64,000 nt of DNA from Coptis chinensis (GCA_015680905.1 CM027378.1:5332001-5396000), one strand, 5' to 3'; numbered from the stretch's first letter, positions 10,925 through 21,937 are shown. A program made the numbers and translations. The notes: generated by a model not told the origin, from the sequence alone.

Positions 10925-11343
10925 ATGGGTGGAGCTGATGTGAAAATCTATTCTGCACCAAAGGTATGTTCATGCTTTAATGGAAGAAAAGTAGGACTTA
11001 AACCTAATTTTCTCATTTACAGGTAGGACTTAAACTTGATATTTTTATTTTACAGATTTGTCAACTTTGTGAGCAACAAGGGCATAAAGCACCATCATGC
11101 CCTTACTTGAATCGTAGATGCAAAGAACCTGGGTGTAATGGCATCATGGAAATTATTAAAGGAGGTGATGATGAGGGTAATGTGGATGTGATGCTTCTCA
11201 AGTGTGAGTATGATGATTGCAAAGGTGTTGAGAATCTCTACAAAGAAAACAAGCCCATGGTCCCTGAAGAGAGCAAAGCTCCGTTTGTAATTGAGTGTGA
11301 TAATTGTGAGAAAAAATACACATGTCTTGTTGAACTACTATGA
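10925..11343 (+). CDS. Small cysteine-rich zinc-knuckle protein carried by the MULE
   Basis: Two exons, 10925-10963 and 11056-11343, give 108 residues. The intron has a GTATGT donor and a TTTTACAG acceptor and keeps the frame. After 13 residues comes a CCHC knuckle, CQLCEQQGHKAPSC (C-x2-C-x4-H-x4-C, residues 15-28). It is followed by further cysteine pairs: CKEPGC, CEYDDC, and CDNCEKKYTC near the C-terminus, so three or four zinc sites are likely. No membrane segment or signal is present. It lies inside the element, next to the left TIR and convergent with the transposase, the place mudrB holds in MuDR. I do not recognise the family. It could be an element-encoded helper or a captured host gene. 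The frame is intact while the transposase is ruined, which hints at selection or recent activity. It may also have exons I have missed. Confidence 0.7.
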
Positions 11344-11407
11344 GATGCACATCTCTTATTGAAATGAAATGAAATAAACTGTCATTTATCTAAGTCAACA
11401 AAATACT

Positions 11408-11690
11408 ACATATTTGTTCCAAAATACCAAGTTTGCATGAACTTCTTAAACCATTCATTTGCCCAAAATGCTAAAAACAAGTTGGCAACTTCATAAACTA
11501 ACACATTTGTCAAAAAAAAAAAAAAAAAAAAAAAACTAACCAACAACACATATTTGTTCCAAAATACCAAGTCTGCATGAACTTCTTAAAAGTGTGATGT
11601 GCCCAAAATGCTAAAAACAAGTTGGTAACTTCATAAACCAACACATTTGTCATTTGTCCAAAAAAAAAAACTAACTAATAACACAATTCA
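11408..11690. repeat. Two direct repeats, period 140 bp, inside the MULE
   Basis: acatatttgttccaaaatacc starts at 11408 and again at 11548. The following text (gcatgaacttcttaaa, then gcccaaaatgctaaaaacaag, then aacttcataaac) is shared, and each unit ends in an A-tract. They lie between the 3' ends of the two convergent MULE genes, where both transcripts would stop. Confidence 0.9.
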
Positions 11691-11691
11691 A

Positions 11692-14600
11692 TTAGGTCTG
11701 ATTAAGTGATGGTGGAGGAGTTAAAGACTCTTGGTTTGAAGCTCCTGATGCTTCAAACCAGCTCAACCAATCCCTTCTTGTGGATCTAGTATCCCTTTGC
11801 TGTTGCTGGGGAGCCTGCTACTGCACATTTGGGGGAGCCTGCTGCTATTGTGGTGGAACTTGCTGCTGTTGTGGTGCCCTTCTTGTGGATCTAGTAGCCC
11901 TTTGCTGTTGTGGTGGAACTTGCTGCTGCACATTTGGGGGAGCCTGCTGCTGCACATTTGTTGGAGCATATTGCTGTTGTGGTGGAACTTGCTGCTGCAC
12001 ATTTGCCTGCTGCTGCACACTTGGAGGAGCTGCTTCTTGTTGCTGCTGGAAATTGCCTTGTAGTTCATCTTTAATGATGATTTTCTTAGCTGTTACATGA
12101 TTAAAATGTTAAAATCCAATAAGTTGGGACAAATATACAAATGTTCACTTTTCTTACCTCTCTTCTTTGGTCTAGTTCCATTATTCCTTGCATCACATGT
12201 CCTTGTATTATGATTTAACTCACCACATTTGCCACATTTTCTTAAGACTTTACTAGTTGCTTTAGGTTCATCTTCATCTCTGATTCTTTGCTTCTTGGGC
12301 CTTCCTACTTGGGGTTTAAATTCAGGAGGGTTTACCAAATCCTCAGGATTAATCTTGAAAAAACAAATGAAGTTAGCAAAGAAATGAACTTACTTACAAT
12401 TATGAAAAAAAAAAAAACAGAACACTTACAATTATCTCCAAATCTTCCTGATTGGCAATAGAATGTATGTGAGTAAAATAAGTTGACTTGAATGCCTATA
12501 CTGTAAAGTATTCACTACAATACTTGCTCCATTTATCTCTTCTTTGTCTGATCACACATATTGCATGCACACAAGGAACTCCTGACATCTGCTAGACAAT
12601 GTACTCACATGTTTTCTTCTCCAAATCTACACAATAATGCTTCTTATTTTTTGTGTTTTGAACTAAACTGATATGATCTGACACCCCAGAAACTTTATAA
12701 TTCTTATACTTAGCCTCTCTCTTCTTGATAATATGAAGAATTGTTGGAACTACAACATCATAATCACCCAACTCTCTAGACACCATCATCCTATCATACA
12801 TGAGTTTCACAAGAGAAAGATTGTACATGTCTACAAACTGCACTAAGGGCTTGTCTCTCATTTTTAGAATCCAGGAATTAAATGACTCAGAGAAATTATT
12901 GGTAATTTCATCACACTTACAGGTGTGGTCAAAGTAAGCTCTAGCCCAACAACTTCTTTCTTCTGAATCTAACCAATCAGCTGCCTTTTGTTCTGTCTTC
13001 ACTATATCACCCATTTTCTTTGTAAATGAAGCCATTCTGTACTTTCTGGCTGCATCCCATGCAAGTTTCTCCCACATATCACCTTTGAACACTTTCTTAA
13101 AAAAAATTAAACATATGTCTGAAGCAAAACCTGTTGACATAATAATATATTAGTTACAAATGTTAATTAGAAATGTTACTTACACTTAGAATCAGTTTAA
13201 TCAATGAAGGAAATATTACCTATGGTTAGAGTCTGGAAAGTATGCATGCACGGTGGTATCGATCCTTTCATAAATGCGAGATGAATGTGAGTTTTTCCCT
13301 GTGCTGATCAAGGTCAGGTTTTAGAAGTTTCAACAACATCTGCCAGTTGGCTTTGTTTTCACATTGACATATGTATATGCCAATTGGAAACAAGCCATTC
13401 ATTGCATCAAGCCCAATAACAGACAAGCAACACCCACTATACTTTCCCTTTAAAAATGAACCATCAAGACCAAGAATTGGTCTACACCCTTCCAACCACC
13501 CATCAATTGATGCCTTAAAGGCAATGCACACACCTACAAACTCTCTTGTATTCTTAGTACAGAACCATCTTGCAATGGTCCCAGGATTTTTGTTCTGAAT
13601 TTGCCTACAAAGCTCTGGCAATAACCTATACCCTTCCTCATAGTTTCCATTGATATTTTCCAGAATTTTCACTCTTGCAGACCAGGCAGTCCAATAAGAA
13701 ATGTGAACACCATGTCTTGACATGATTTCAGCTTGAATATCCTCAGGCCTGTAAGTGGGATGTGTCCTAAATTCATCTTCCAAGGCATTTGCAACCCATG
13801 GAGCTGTGCATTGTTTGTACATATCCTTCTCATTTGCCTAACATGTGTGCTCACCACAAAACTTCCTCAACTGGAAAGTGTACCCATCAGCAATAACAGT
13901 TGCATTGATCCTCCACTTGCACTCTGCATCTATACACTTCAGTATGTACCTTGTTCTGTCATTTTTCTGTGGTTTGAAACTAAACTTGTTTTTTATAGCT
14001 AGATTCTTAAAAAATTCTCTGCAATCATCTACTATAGGCCATGTCATCCCTGGAATTAAGGCTAAGCTAGCCATTCTGTCTACATGATCTTTTGTAACCT
14101 TTTCCATTTCTTCTTTTTCAAATATGTTATTGCTCAACATAGAAATGTCTACATCAGCATTCACAACAGGTGGTTGTCTCATGTCACCATCACCATTATC
14201 TTCTGCATTATCCTCAGCATTTGTCACAAATTCCTTTTCCAAGCTGTCACTCTCATCTCCTCCAGTACAATCACTCATAAATGGTCCAAAATTTGAACTA
14301 TATGCATATTGATCCCCCCCTCCACTTCCAATCATCTCCATTTTCAGATTCTTCTTCTTCTTCAATATCAACTTCAACAAAATCAGATATATTCTGTGAA
14401 ATTGCAGATACTGCATCATCAATTTGTGACTGTATACCCTCATCATATACAACATTAACTTTGGGAATATGAGATAGGGATTGACTCAGCCCTTTATTCA
14501 ACCTAGGTGACCTCCTAATAACCCCATCACTTCTGCTTAACCCCTTATGTTTTGGTGTAGTTGGAGTGGTAGGATTCTGTGTTGTTGCTAGAGGAGATAA

Positions 14601-15025
14601 TGGTGGGGTTAGAGTGGTAGGATTCTGTGTTGTTGCTGGAGGAGATAATGGTGGGGTTAAAGTGGTAGGGGACACTTGTGGAGGGGACCAGCTGTAGAAG
14701 ACAGAAATAGATGAAACTTCTTGTCTTTTCCAGGTTTCATAAGATTCCACAAATGCATAAGTACTTGATCACTGTTAATCTTACACAAATCACCACCAAT
14801 CAAGCATGCAATATCAACAAATGAACAAGGACTCACCCCTAGACCCAACAACTTGTTCACATTCTTGTTTAGATCCATAAAAGAGAGTTCATCCCCATTT
14901 ACCTCCCATTTCTCTATCTTCCCACCCTTATAGTCAGACATCTTCAAAATCCTAATTCCAGTTTTCCCCCAACATCCCCCATAATGGATAACAAACTTTC
15001 TTACACCTAATAAGTCGCGAGCCAT
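11692..15025 (-). pseudogene. MULE transposase (mudrA type), multiple lesions
   Basis: The start is MARDLLGVRKFVIHYGG at 15025, just after a good splice acceptor (ttatttccag). A PB1-like N-terminus is followed by a proline/threonine-rich stretch (14.5-14.7 kb), an acidic stretch and a MuDR DNA-binding block (FSFKPQKNDRTRYILKC, then CKWRINA, about 13900-14000). The MULE transposase core has GLDGSFLKGKYSGCCLSVIG near 13450, whose GLD supplies the first catalytic aspartate. A SWIM zinc finger (SGVPCVHAICV) is at about 12560, then a CCHC knuckle (CGKCGELNHNTRTC) and a Q/P-rich tail ending at 11692. Introns are seen at 12090-12157 and about 13125-13215. Lesions: TAG at 13838-13840 and 12592-12594, two TAGs in the Q-rich tail, frame changes at a G7 run near 14311-14317, near 13270, and at a T8 run near 13100. 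The frame change near 14690-14750 could instead be a 59-nt intron. It cannot make transposase. Confidence 0.92.
11790..12050 (-). repeat. Q/P-rich coding minisatellite in the transposase tail
   Basis: Imperfect repeats of codons for PPQQQ and PPNVQQQ, seen on the plus strand as gctgctgcacatttg and gttgtggtggaacttgctg words. The repeat cttgtggatctagt occurs twice (RSTRR). Because equivalent positions recur, the two in-frame TAG codons (11845-11847, 11818-11820) can be compared with CAG at matching places in sister units. Confidence 0.85.
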
Positions 15026-15918
15026 ACATACCACTGGAAATAACACAATTTAATTAATGATTTCACATAATTTCACACAATTTAATATCGCATAATGTAT
15101 AAACACAATTATATACAGTAATTTAGTCATTTATCAAAGTGTGATGAAATTATGAAATGTGTAATGACTAAATTTCATCATATCAAATATACAATGACTA
15201 AATTACACATATCAAATATCTGATAATATAACACTTAGAGAAATTATCACACTTACACAATTATATCTGATAATATACAAGGGTACCCAATATACAATTA
15301 TCAAATATGCAATGACAGGCATCAATTGACAAACAAGGGTACCCGACAAACATATATATTAATTAAGGGGCCCATATACCCATTAAAGAATATTCAGTGC
15401 CAATTAAAGAATTAGTAAAAAAAAAACCCCTAATTTCTTCTAAACAATTAGGGTTCGGTCCTACCACATCAATTAAAAATTGGGTTTAAAAATTGGACTC
15501 AAAATTTGAAGTGGTGCAAGTCTTTAAAAACAAGTTTTCAACACGCAAAAACATGCAGAAGAAGAATGCAAACAATTAGATCGAATACTTACATGCAGAG
15601 ATTTGTTTTCGTCGTATTTCGCTTCCAAGAGGTTTCCAAGAGATAGCATTCACTTTATTTCGTAAAACCAACTTTCAATTCGTATATAAGAAAATGGTTG
15701 AGAGCTTGTGGGAGGTAAGGTTCAGATGAGTGTGAACGAAGTAAAACCCTAATTAAATCCATCAATTTCGTGGTTTATTTGTGTTAGATTCCTCGAGATA
15801 TGTGCGAGATAGACGGCACGAGATTAAAGCACTACACGCATGACACGTGTGACCTAATACTGATTCTAAATGCTTACGTGCAGCGCACATGGAAGGGTAT
15901 CATAGGCATTTCACAAAT

Positions 15919-16043
15919 ATAAACAGATTGCTCACGGCGTAACTGGTCTACAAACGGAACTAGGGTCAATCCCTAAATACACATTATTTAGTCCTTAATG
16001 TCTAATTTCCTATTATCAGCTAGGACCAATACCTAAAAGACCC
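15919..16043 (-). repeat. Right terminal inverted repeat of the MULE
   Basis: 125 bp, the inverted partner of 10536-10660 with about four mismatches. It lies upstream of the transposase and, by analogy with MuDR, would carry its promoter. A 5' UTR exon ending near 15590 (gcat then gtaagt) and an acceptor near 15036 suggest a leader intron between TIR and ATG. Confidence 0.93.
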
Positions 16044-16052
16044 CATTATTAT

Positions 16053-16801
16053 CTAATTGCTTCATATGATGAGGCAACAGAGAATATTTCCCTTGTGAGC
16101 TCTGACTCTCGAATCTGCGAGAGCCAATTTGTTACAGCTCAATCACCAAATTTGAAGGGCCATCTCAGGTTGAGGGCCATTTTACAGCTCTAGTTTGAGC
16201 TCTATGATCAAATTGTCAACATCGCAACAACAAGCATGCACTGATGCACAGACACCAAGTAAAGGAGAGTAGCTAGCTCTACCTGCTAAACTTTCGATTG
16301 CACTGTTCATAAGTCATGAGCACATACACCGGGTAATATATTTACCAATCCACGCACAAATGACACTGCACAAGTAAAGCAACCACAAGAATCCGAGATA
16401 GAAAGCTTGGACTTCCTAATTTTCCCGAAGTGCAGTCCCTTGCTGACATGCAGTCAACCTCGAGAATCAGCTGCCTGATTCTTCGTTTTGCTTGCCTTTT
16501 GATGGTTGAGGAATACCCATACACCCAAGGCATTGTCTGCTTTTTGAACCAGTTTCTTCCCCAAACTGATTACCAGGAACTATATGCACTTCTAAAGATA
16601 TAACTGATACCTACTACTGAGCATGCGCAGAAATAAAGCTAGCAAAAACATTACAGCTGGTTGTGTCCAGCAGGCTATCCAAGAAAAGGGCACTAAGTTT
16701 TCAGGAAGAAACCTTATTAATTAATATTAAATATTATTGATGAAAAGAGCTGTATGAGTATCATAAATATAATATAAGATTGCTAAGTATGTATACTACA
16801 A
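16053..16801. other. Noncoding stretch, nothing recognised
   Basis: Between the MULE duplication and the next hAT-type element. No gene, RNA or repeat that I can support. Confidence 0.5.
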
Positions 16802-16809
16802 CACCTGAC

Positions 16810-17280
16810 TAGGGTTATTATCCGAATCCGAAAATTTATACCGATATCCGAATCCGAATCCGACGGATATTAAAAAAATTATCTGAATCCGATTTTGGAT
16901 ATCCGATCCGAATATTAATATTAATTAAAATTTTATTTGTTTTGAATAATTCATTTTACCACTATAAAAACTATTATAAATATATATATTTGTCATTTAT
17001 TATTATTATTTTGTTATTATAGTTTTATATTATTAGTTTATAATTTTATATAATATTTTATACAATAATAAATTAATTAATTAATTATATATAATAACTA
17101 TTAATTTTTTAAATCGGATCGGATATTTTCGGATGCGGATATGGTAGTATCCGAATCCGTATCCGAAACCAGTTCGGACATAAAAATTATCCGAATCCGA
17201 ATCCAATATCCAAATTTTTTGAATAATATCCGATTTTTCGAATTCGAATTCGAATATTTGGATATCCACTTGCACCCCTA
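16810..17280. mobile_element. Non-autonomous hAT-type element with ATCCGA subrepeats
   Basis: Ends TAGGGTTATTATCCG and, from the other side, TAGGGGTGCAAGTGGATATCC-like, both fitting the hAT end rule. Flanks cacctgac (16802-16809) and cacctaat (17281-17288) match at 6 of 8 positions, an eroded 8-bp duplication. Both ends are packed with atccga/tcggat words in opposite orientation, around an AT-rich centre. It has no coding capacity. 471 bp. Confidence 0.75.
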
Positions 17281-17288
17281 CACCTAAT

Positions 17289-18052
17289 GACTAAACAGGG
17301 TTCTTGAATCAGTTATTCATTTGGTTAGCTTTTACCAAGACACCTTCTGTGCTTCTGCAGGCAGCATCTTCGTCGTCAACTCTATAATATATATATCCAA
17401 CCACAGAACCACTCATTGAAGTACTCAAGATATCAACTGCATCGGAGAATTCTCCATGGTTTCAGCAACTTCAATTATCTGCGACACTCATATATTTCTT
17501 TGTGTCATATCAACTTTTTGAGGTTCATACTTCAAATCAATATTAGAAGACAGACAATATTTGGCCATAGTTCAAATAGATACTGGAAAATCCCAAATTC
17601 CCAACAAACTAATGTTTTAAGCATTTTTAGGAATACTGTTATATATGTTCTAAATATGTATTGTTACTTGAAACACAAAAGAAACTTAACAGGACAATGG
17701 AGATCCTTCATCCAGGACCTGTCCATAAATCAGAACAATGTTTTCTTTTTTTTAATAGTATTTATTATTATTAAAGTCTTTCATTAGAGTTAATATATGT
17801 ATGAGCAGAGCAATAGCAGTTAATATAACTGAATCTCAAACAGTTATTGCAATGAACTGTTGTGTTCTTTCAAATGAATACAAGGAACAGACACATGTCA
17901 TACATTGAAGAGGTGTGTACATCCAAAAGGTATCCATATCCATACATTGAAACTCTATAAAGAGAACCTCTATAATAAGGAAATAAATCCTGTTCTCATT
18001 ATCTCGCTCCCTCTCCCTCCAATGTTTAGTTTCGAATACAGGTTTTATTCAC
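17289..18052. other. Noncoding stretch, nothing recognised
   Basis: Downstream of the methyltransferase gene's 3' end and next to a short MITE. Open frames here show no family features. Confidence 0.5.
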
Positions 18053-18219
18053 AGTAATGATACACAGACCTACTAATTTGACCTACTTAACTGACCTACT
18101 AAAGGTAATCATTGATTTACATAGAGATACATGTCCGTTTGTATTGCAGTACAAACCAACATTATCCAAATAGTGAGTCGCAATAGTAGGTCTAAAAAGT
18201 AGGTCCGTGTAGCACTACT
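18053..18219. mobile_element. Short MITE, 167 bp (copy 1)
   Basis: Inverted ends AGTAATGATACACAGACC and, reverse-complemented from the right, AGTAGTGCTACACGGACC. The word gacctact recurs inside. A second, right-truncated copy is at about 41759-41920 and shares the interior phrase caaatagtgagtcgcaa. I could not fix a clear target duplication, so the superfamily is unassigned. Confidence 0.7.
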
Positions 18220-18778
18220 CTTTCATTAATTAGAGTGCTTTGAGAATTCTTCGGTATTGCTAACCGCAGAATTCTATGGTTTGTTTGCCTAGACCCGATA
18301 GCAAACTCTTGTAGTGGGGGCAAATAACACCTGAAGGATAGTGTTATATGCGCACCTCAAACCATCGTCGAATTTTCGATCATTCTCCCTGTTCCCATAT
18401 CATTATCTGTTGCTATTGTCATTGCAATATATGTACAAGAGTGATTCAACTGAATACAAAGGTCATACGTAATCTTTATTGATAATAGGGTGCAAAGAGT
18501 ACAGAGTGAGTGAAACCTCACAAGAAATGTACGAAAAAACCTGGACCTACACAATTACACCATCTGAAGGGGAACCATAAGGACATGACAGAATGAGACC
18601 AGTTGAGCACAAAAACAGAACAATGGTTTGGTACTTACATATAGAATCCTTGAATTCATTAACCAAATTACAATGCCCCACATCCTCTACATCAACAACT
18701 TTATCCTCCCCCGTTTTACATCTAGTCAAAACCGTAAAGGGGCTCCAGCATCTTAACTAACGTCAGTGTGATTCAATG

Positions 18779-21324
18779 TTAACTCCCCAACTCCTCAACA
18801 TTGGTTCGAAACATGTAATCTTCATCCTCCAATTCCTCCTGAAATAAACAGATAGATGGAGGTTCCGAAGTCTTTCTGCATCCGTTTATATTGTCCATTG
18901 ATCTTCTACCCTATAGAATTATTAAGAGACATGTAATTCATATATGGAAACTTCCCAACGGTACACAAAAACCAAATGTTGATTCAAATATACAGAAACA
19001 GAGGGAGAAACATATTTAATACAGACATACATCAGAAAAGTCATGTACATACCTTCCTCAAGGTATAGAAGAAATAATGGAATCCATCACCAAATGTATT
19101 CCAGTTGAGAGACCAGGTAAATTCTGGAGCTTCAAACAGTGGACGCCTAAAGTGTGGCTGCAGAGTGCAAATCAGAATGAAGAGATAAGAAAAAAAAAAG
19201 GATAGACAAAAGCAATAGAGAATAGTTGTATTAAGATGCGTTTGATTGCATCCAAGAATCTTTATGGGTAAATCTCACTTTCTTGGAGGAAACTCCCTTA
19301 TATGTTTTGACTTGCGCCTATAAGAATTCTCTATGCCTCCCTACCGAAATCCTTCCATGAGAGTTCTTGAGGGTGGAATTAGTAAATGCTTCTCTTTTTA
19401 TTACGAAATGAGATTTATCCAGGAAACTCTCAAATCAACTATACTGAGATTTAGCAAAGCAACAGAGAAATTTTCTACTTTACGAACCTGCCCAAAAGAT
19501 ATTGATATGAATATTCCATCCTGCTTCAAAACTCGATGAACTTCTTTAAGCATCGCCATTACTTTGTTTACGGTTTCAGGTCGAGGGTTCCAAGGATCGC
19601 CACTGTCAACGAACAATACGTCCTTCAAGTAAAAAATGTATTACTTACGTGCGTTAGAAAATAGAAGATCGGTAAAGCACATGTTGAAGTAAATTTCAAA
19701 ACAGCTTACTAAGAAATATCAATTGAAATGTGCGGAAAATTAATGTTTACCATGGTTCCTTTCTCGATAACGAAATCAAAGGATTCCTTTTCAAAGGGCA
19801 GTTCTAGCATGTCAGCCACCAACACCTTAATATCTGACGAATTAAGTGCCAAAAAACGTTTAAGAATAACTATTTAAGCGAACCTATCTTTTACCAGAAC
19901 ATGATGATCAAGTTCTACTCAAGCAAAATAGTGATTCCTTGAGATCACTCCAATAATATGTTAACATTTAACTTGAAAAATCGAAAATACTTATGTTCAT
20001 TACAAAGACACAATCACTCTGGTGTATGGTAAATTGGTAACGAAGGCGGAATCACAACTCACAAATCAGTTAAGACAGTTGTTCTTCAAACAGTTTTACA
20101 AGTAAATTTGATAATAAATCAGGCTGACGTGATCCCAATTGAGCTTGGAATCTAACTCAACAGCCTTAGAGGTAGAAATTTTTTGCACCAAATCAAGAAT
20201 TTACATTTCTTGGTGTGTTGCAGAAAAGCTGTGCAGTCAACTATATTGACTTGTCATAATTACAGAGTTAACACTGAAGTACTAATTTCCTAAATAGTTT
20301 GTAGAGGATATATTTTAGGAAGTGTTTAAACTATTCCATTTGGTTTTATAGTTTGCAAACAATTTTGGTCAGTTAGTTTAACCAATCCTGCAACATAAGA
20401 TATGGGATGTGTAGTACCAATATGTTTCTAGAATTTAGAATAAATATTCATGACCAAGAGATTATGCGATCTCCAACTCAACTTCTAATAGGGCGGGGAA
20501 CAGTTCAGAAGCTTTGGTATTTAAGTTAGTCTCAGGTGAATGGGCCTACCTCTCTCTCCTCACAAAGCTTCCACAGTCTATGATCTGAACTAGATAGCGA
20601 GACGATGTTTTTGTTCAATCTAAATTGTTTATGTATTTGATAAACTAACACAATTAAAAATTTGTTATGAATACTTTTCTTCAAGAATAGTGCCATACAT
20701 TTTCAGAAAAAATTTAGTATAACATATCCCATATCTTAAATGAAGAACTAATACTTGGAGAGTAGCATACAAAAAATTATTTGCAAAATAATCCTGAATT
20801 GGTCTTGTATAAACACATGACACACCTGTATATCCCTTATCTAATAACCGCTTCTGCATCTTGTCAACCGCAATCGGCGAAAGATCAATGCAAGTAATGT
20901 CAGTAATCCCATCTTTAAACAATTCTTCACATAACTTAGAATTCCCACAACCAAGCTCCAAAACCTGCATCTCAATGCAAAGAACACATAGTACCAAAAA
21001 CTAGTACTATTTACCCTAAACTAACTATAACTTAATTAGGTACTACTTACAGAAGAAGAGGTTGGTGAGATATGTTGTTGAATGAGATGTTGAAAATGAG
21101 AGTAATCTTTAAACCACTCATAATGCTCTTCTGAGCTGAATCTTTTGTCCCTGAAACAAAAAAAAAAACATCATATCATCAGTTCCCCTTTATCACAAAT
21201 TAGAAACTATAATAAGTTAGAGAGAGAACCAGTAGTTGGGGTCAAGGTAAGCTGAAGCAGTGGAGGGAGTGAAGTCGACCTTATTATTAGATGATACAGT
21301 GGTGGGTGTTTGGCCGTCCTCCAT
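18779..21324 (-). CDS. EEF1A lysine methyltransferase 4-like SAM methyltransferase
   Basis: Seven exons on the minus strand: 21230-21324, 21051-21150, 20826-20964, 19751-19833, 19488-19622, 19053-19157, 18779-18910. All introns are GT-AG, all junctions keep frame, and the product is 262 residues, close to the roughly 255 of the family. Landmarks are YLDPNYWDKRF at the entry (residues 26-36), SAM motif I LELGCGNS (67-74), acidic CIDLSP (90-95), VLVADMLELPF, then VIEKGTMDVLFVD and DPWNPRPETV (148-157) and GIFISISFGQPHFRRP. It belongs to the METTL13/EEF1AKMT4 branch of class I methyltransferases, whose human member modifies eEF1A. Substrate here is inferred. Probably cytosolic, with no signal peptide seen. 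A tRNA-Glu gene lies only 94 bp upstream of the ATG on the same strand. Confidence 0.93.
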
Positions 21325-21408
21325 TTTTTTTTTTTTTTAATGGAAATAAAGCCCTCCTAAAACCCTGGTATTATTTTTAGTAATTGATGTTAAAAATAAC
21401 TGGAAAGG

Positions 21409-21413
21409 AAAAA
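21409..21413 (-). terminator. Pol III T5 terminator of tRNA-Glu
   Basis: Five T residues on the minus strand, four bases after the end of the tRNA acceptor stem. This is the standard RNA polymerase III stop and supports an active gene. Confidence 0.85.
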
Positions 21414-21417
21414 GAAT

Positions 21418-21490
21418 TCCATTGCCGGGATTTGAACCCGGGTCGTCTGGGTGAAAGCCAGATATCCTGACCGGGCTGGACTACAATGGA
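21418..21490 (-). tRNA. trnE-UUC: tRNA-Glu (anticodon UUC)
   Basis: The minus strand reads TCCATTG at the 5' end and CAATGGA at the 3' end, a perfect 7-bp acceptor stem. The D arm is GTCC...GGAT, the anticodon arm TCTGG-CTTTCAC-CCAGA with anticodon TTC, and the T arm CCGGGTTCAAATCCCGG with a normal B box. There is no intron and no encoded CCA. A Pol III terminator follows. Such nuclear-type features rule out an organelle insertion. Confidence 0.95.
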
Positions 21491-21622
21491 ATTGTGCTTC
21501 AAGTTGCTTACATATCTTTATGTGTCCAAAAGATCCAGTTCTTTTCAACTCCATTTTAACAGCTTTTTGTGGATTTGACAGTTAAACACAACACATATTA
21601 GCAATTTTAAGTCTTGAACGAT

Positions 21623-21937
21623 ATGTTGCAGACATGGTCCGGATTGGGAACAATGTGGCATTATTGGAGAAATTACCCAATTTCTTATGGGATATGTTAT
21701 GAGGTGCATAATGTTAGTTTGGTATTAAAAACTTGGCCACAGGGAGCCATGGTATCCGGGAAGACCGGAAGAGCTTATATTGGGATTAACGATTTACGGC
21801 CATTACCTGCAGGTTCCGAACTTTATATTAGAAAAGCCTTACATGCATTCGGCTACAAGATCTATCAAGCTCATGCAATTTGCAATCCTAACACGATACC
21901 ATCAAGGCATCAATTGAAAAAAATGGTCACCGCATAA
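21623..21937 (+). CDS. Hypothetical 104-residue frame, unrecognised
   Basis: An uninterrupted plus-strand frame begins ATG at 21623 (a TTG start nine bases earlier is also in frame), and in-frame stops bound it upstream. It contains GTMWHYWRNYPISYGICYEV and later YIRKALHAFGYKIYQ, with a normal amino-acid mix and no low complexity. There is no signal peptide or clear membrane segment. It lies divergently to tRNA-Glu and 3'-to-3' with the TMEM220-like gene. I do not recognise the family. It could be an exon or a fragment of a larger gene or of an integrated sequence. No neighbouring exon was found. Whether it is expressed is unknown. Confidence 0.4.
   Translation: MLQTWSGLGTMWHYWRNYPISYGICYEVHNVSLVLKTWPQGAMVSGKTGRAYIGINDLRPLPAGSELYIRKALHAFGYKIYQAHAICNPNTIPSRHQLKKMVTA

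Larger units (their letters stand above)
10536..16043 (-). mobile_element. Mutator-like element (TIR-MULE), 5.5 kb, complete ends
   Basis: Perfect 9-bp target duplication cattattat at 10527-10535 and 16044-16052. The terminal inverted repeats are 125 bp (10536-10660 and 15919-16043) with about four mismatches, starting GGGTCTTTTAGGTATTGG. The element carries a mudrA-type transposase on the minus strand, now broken, and a small intact zinc-knuckle gene on the plus strand that starts just inside the left TIR. The two genes converge, as mudrA and mudrB do in maize MuDR. The well-preserved ends beside a decayed transposase suggest either moderate age or mobilisation in trans after the transposase died. 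Confidence 0.95.

Noticed and set aside
11780..12100. Plus-strand cysteine-rich frame opposite the transposase tail
   Set aside because: It is the antisense of CAG/CCA-rich codons. The minus strand continues the transposase across a good intron, so the plus frame is a shadow.
17416..17787. 123-codon plus-strand frame
   Set aside because: AT-rich, starts with a basic low-complexity run and has no family pattern; likely a chance frame.
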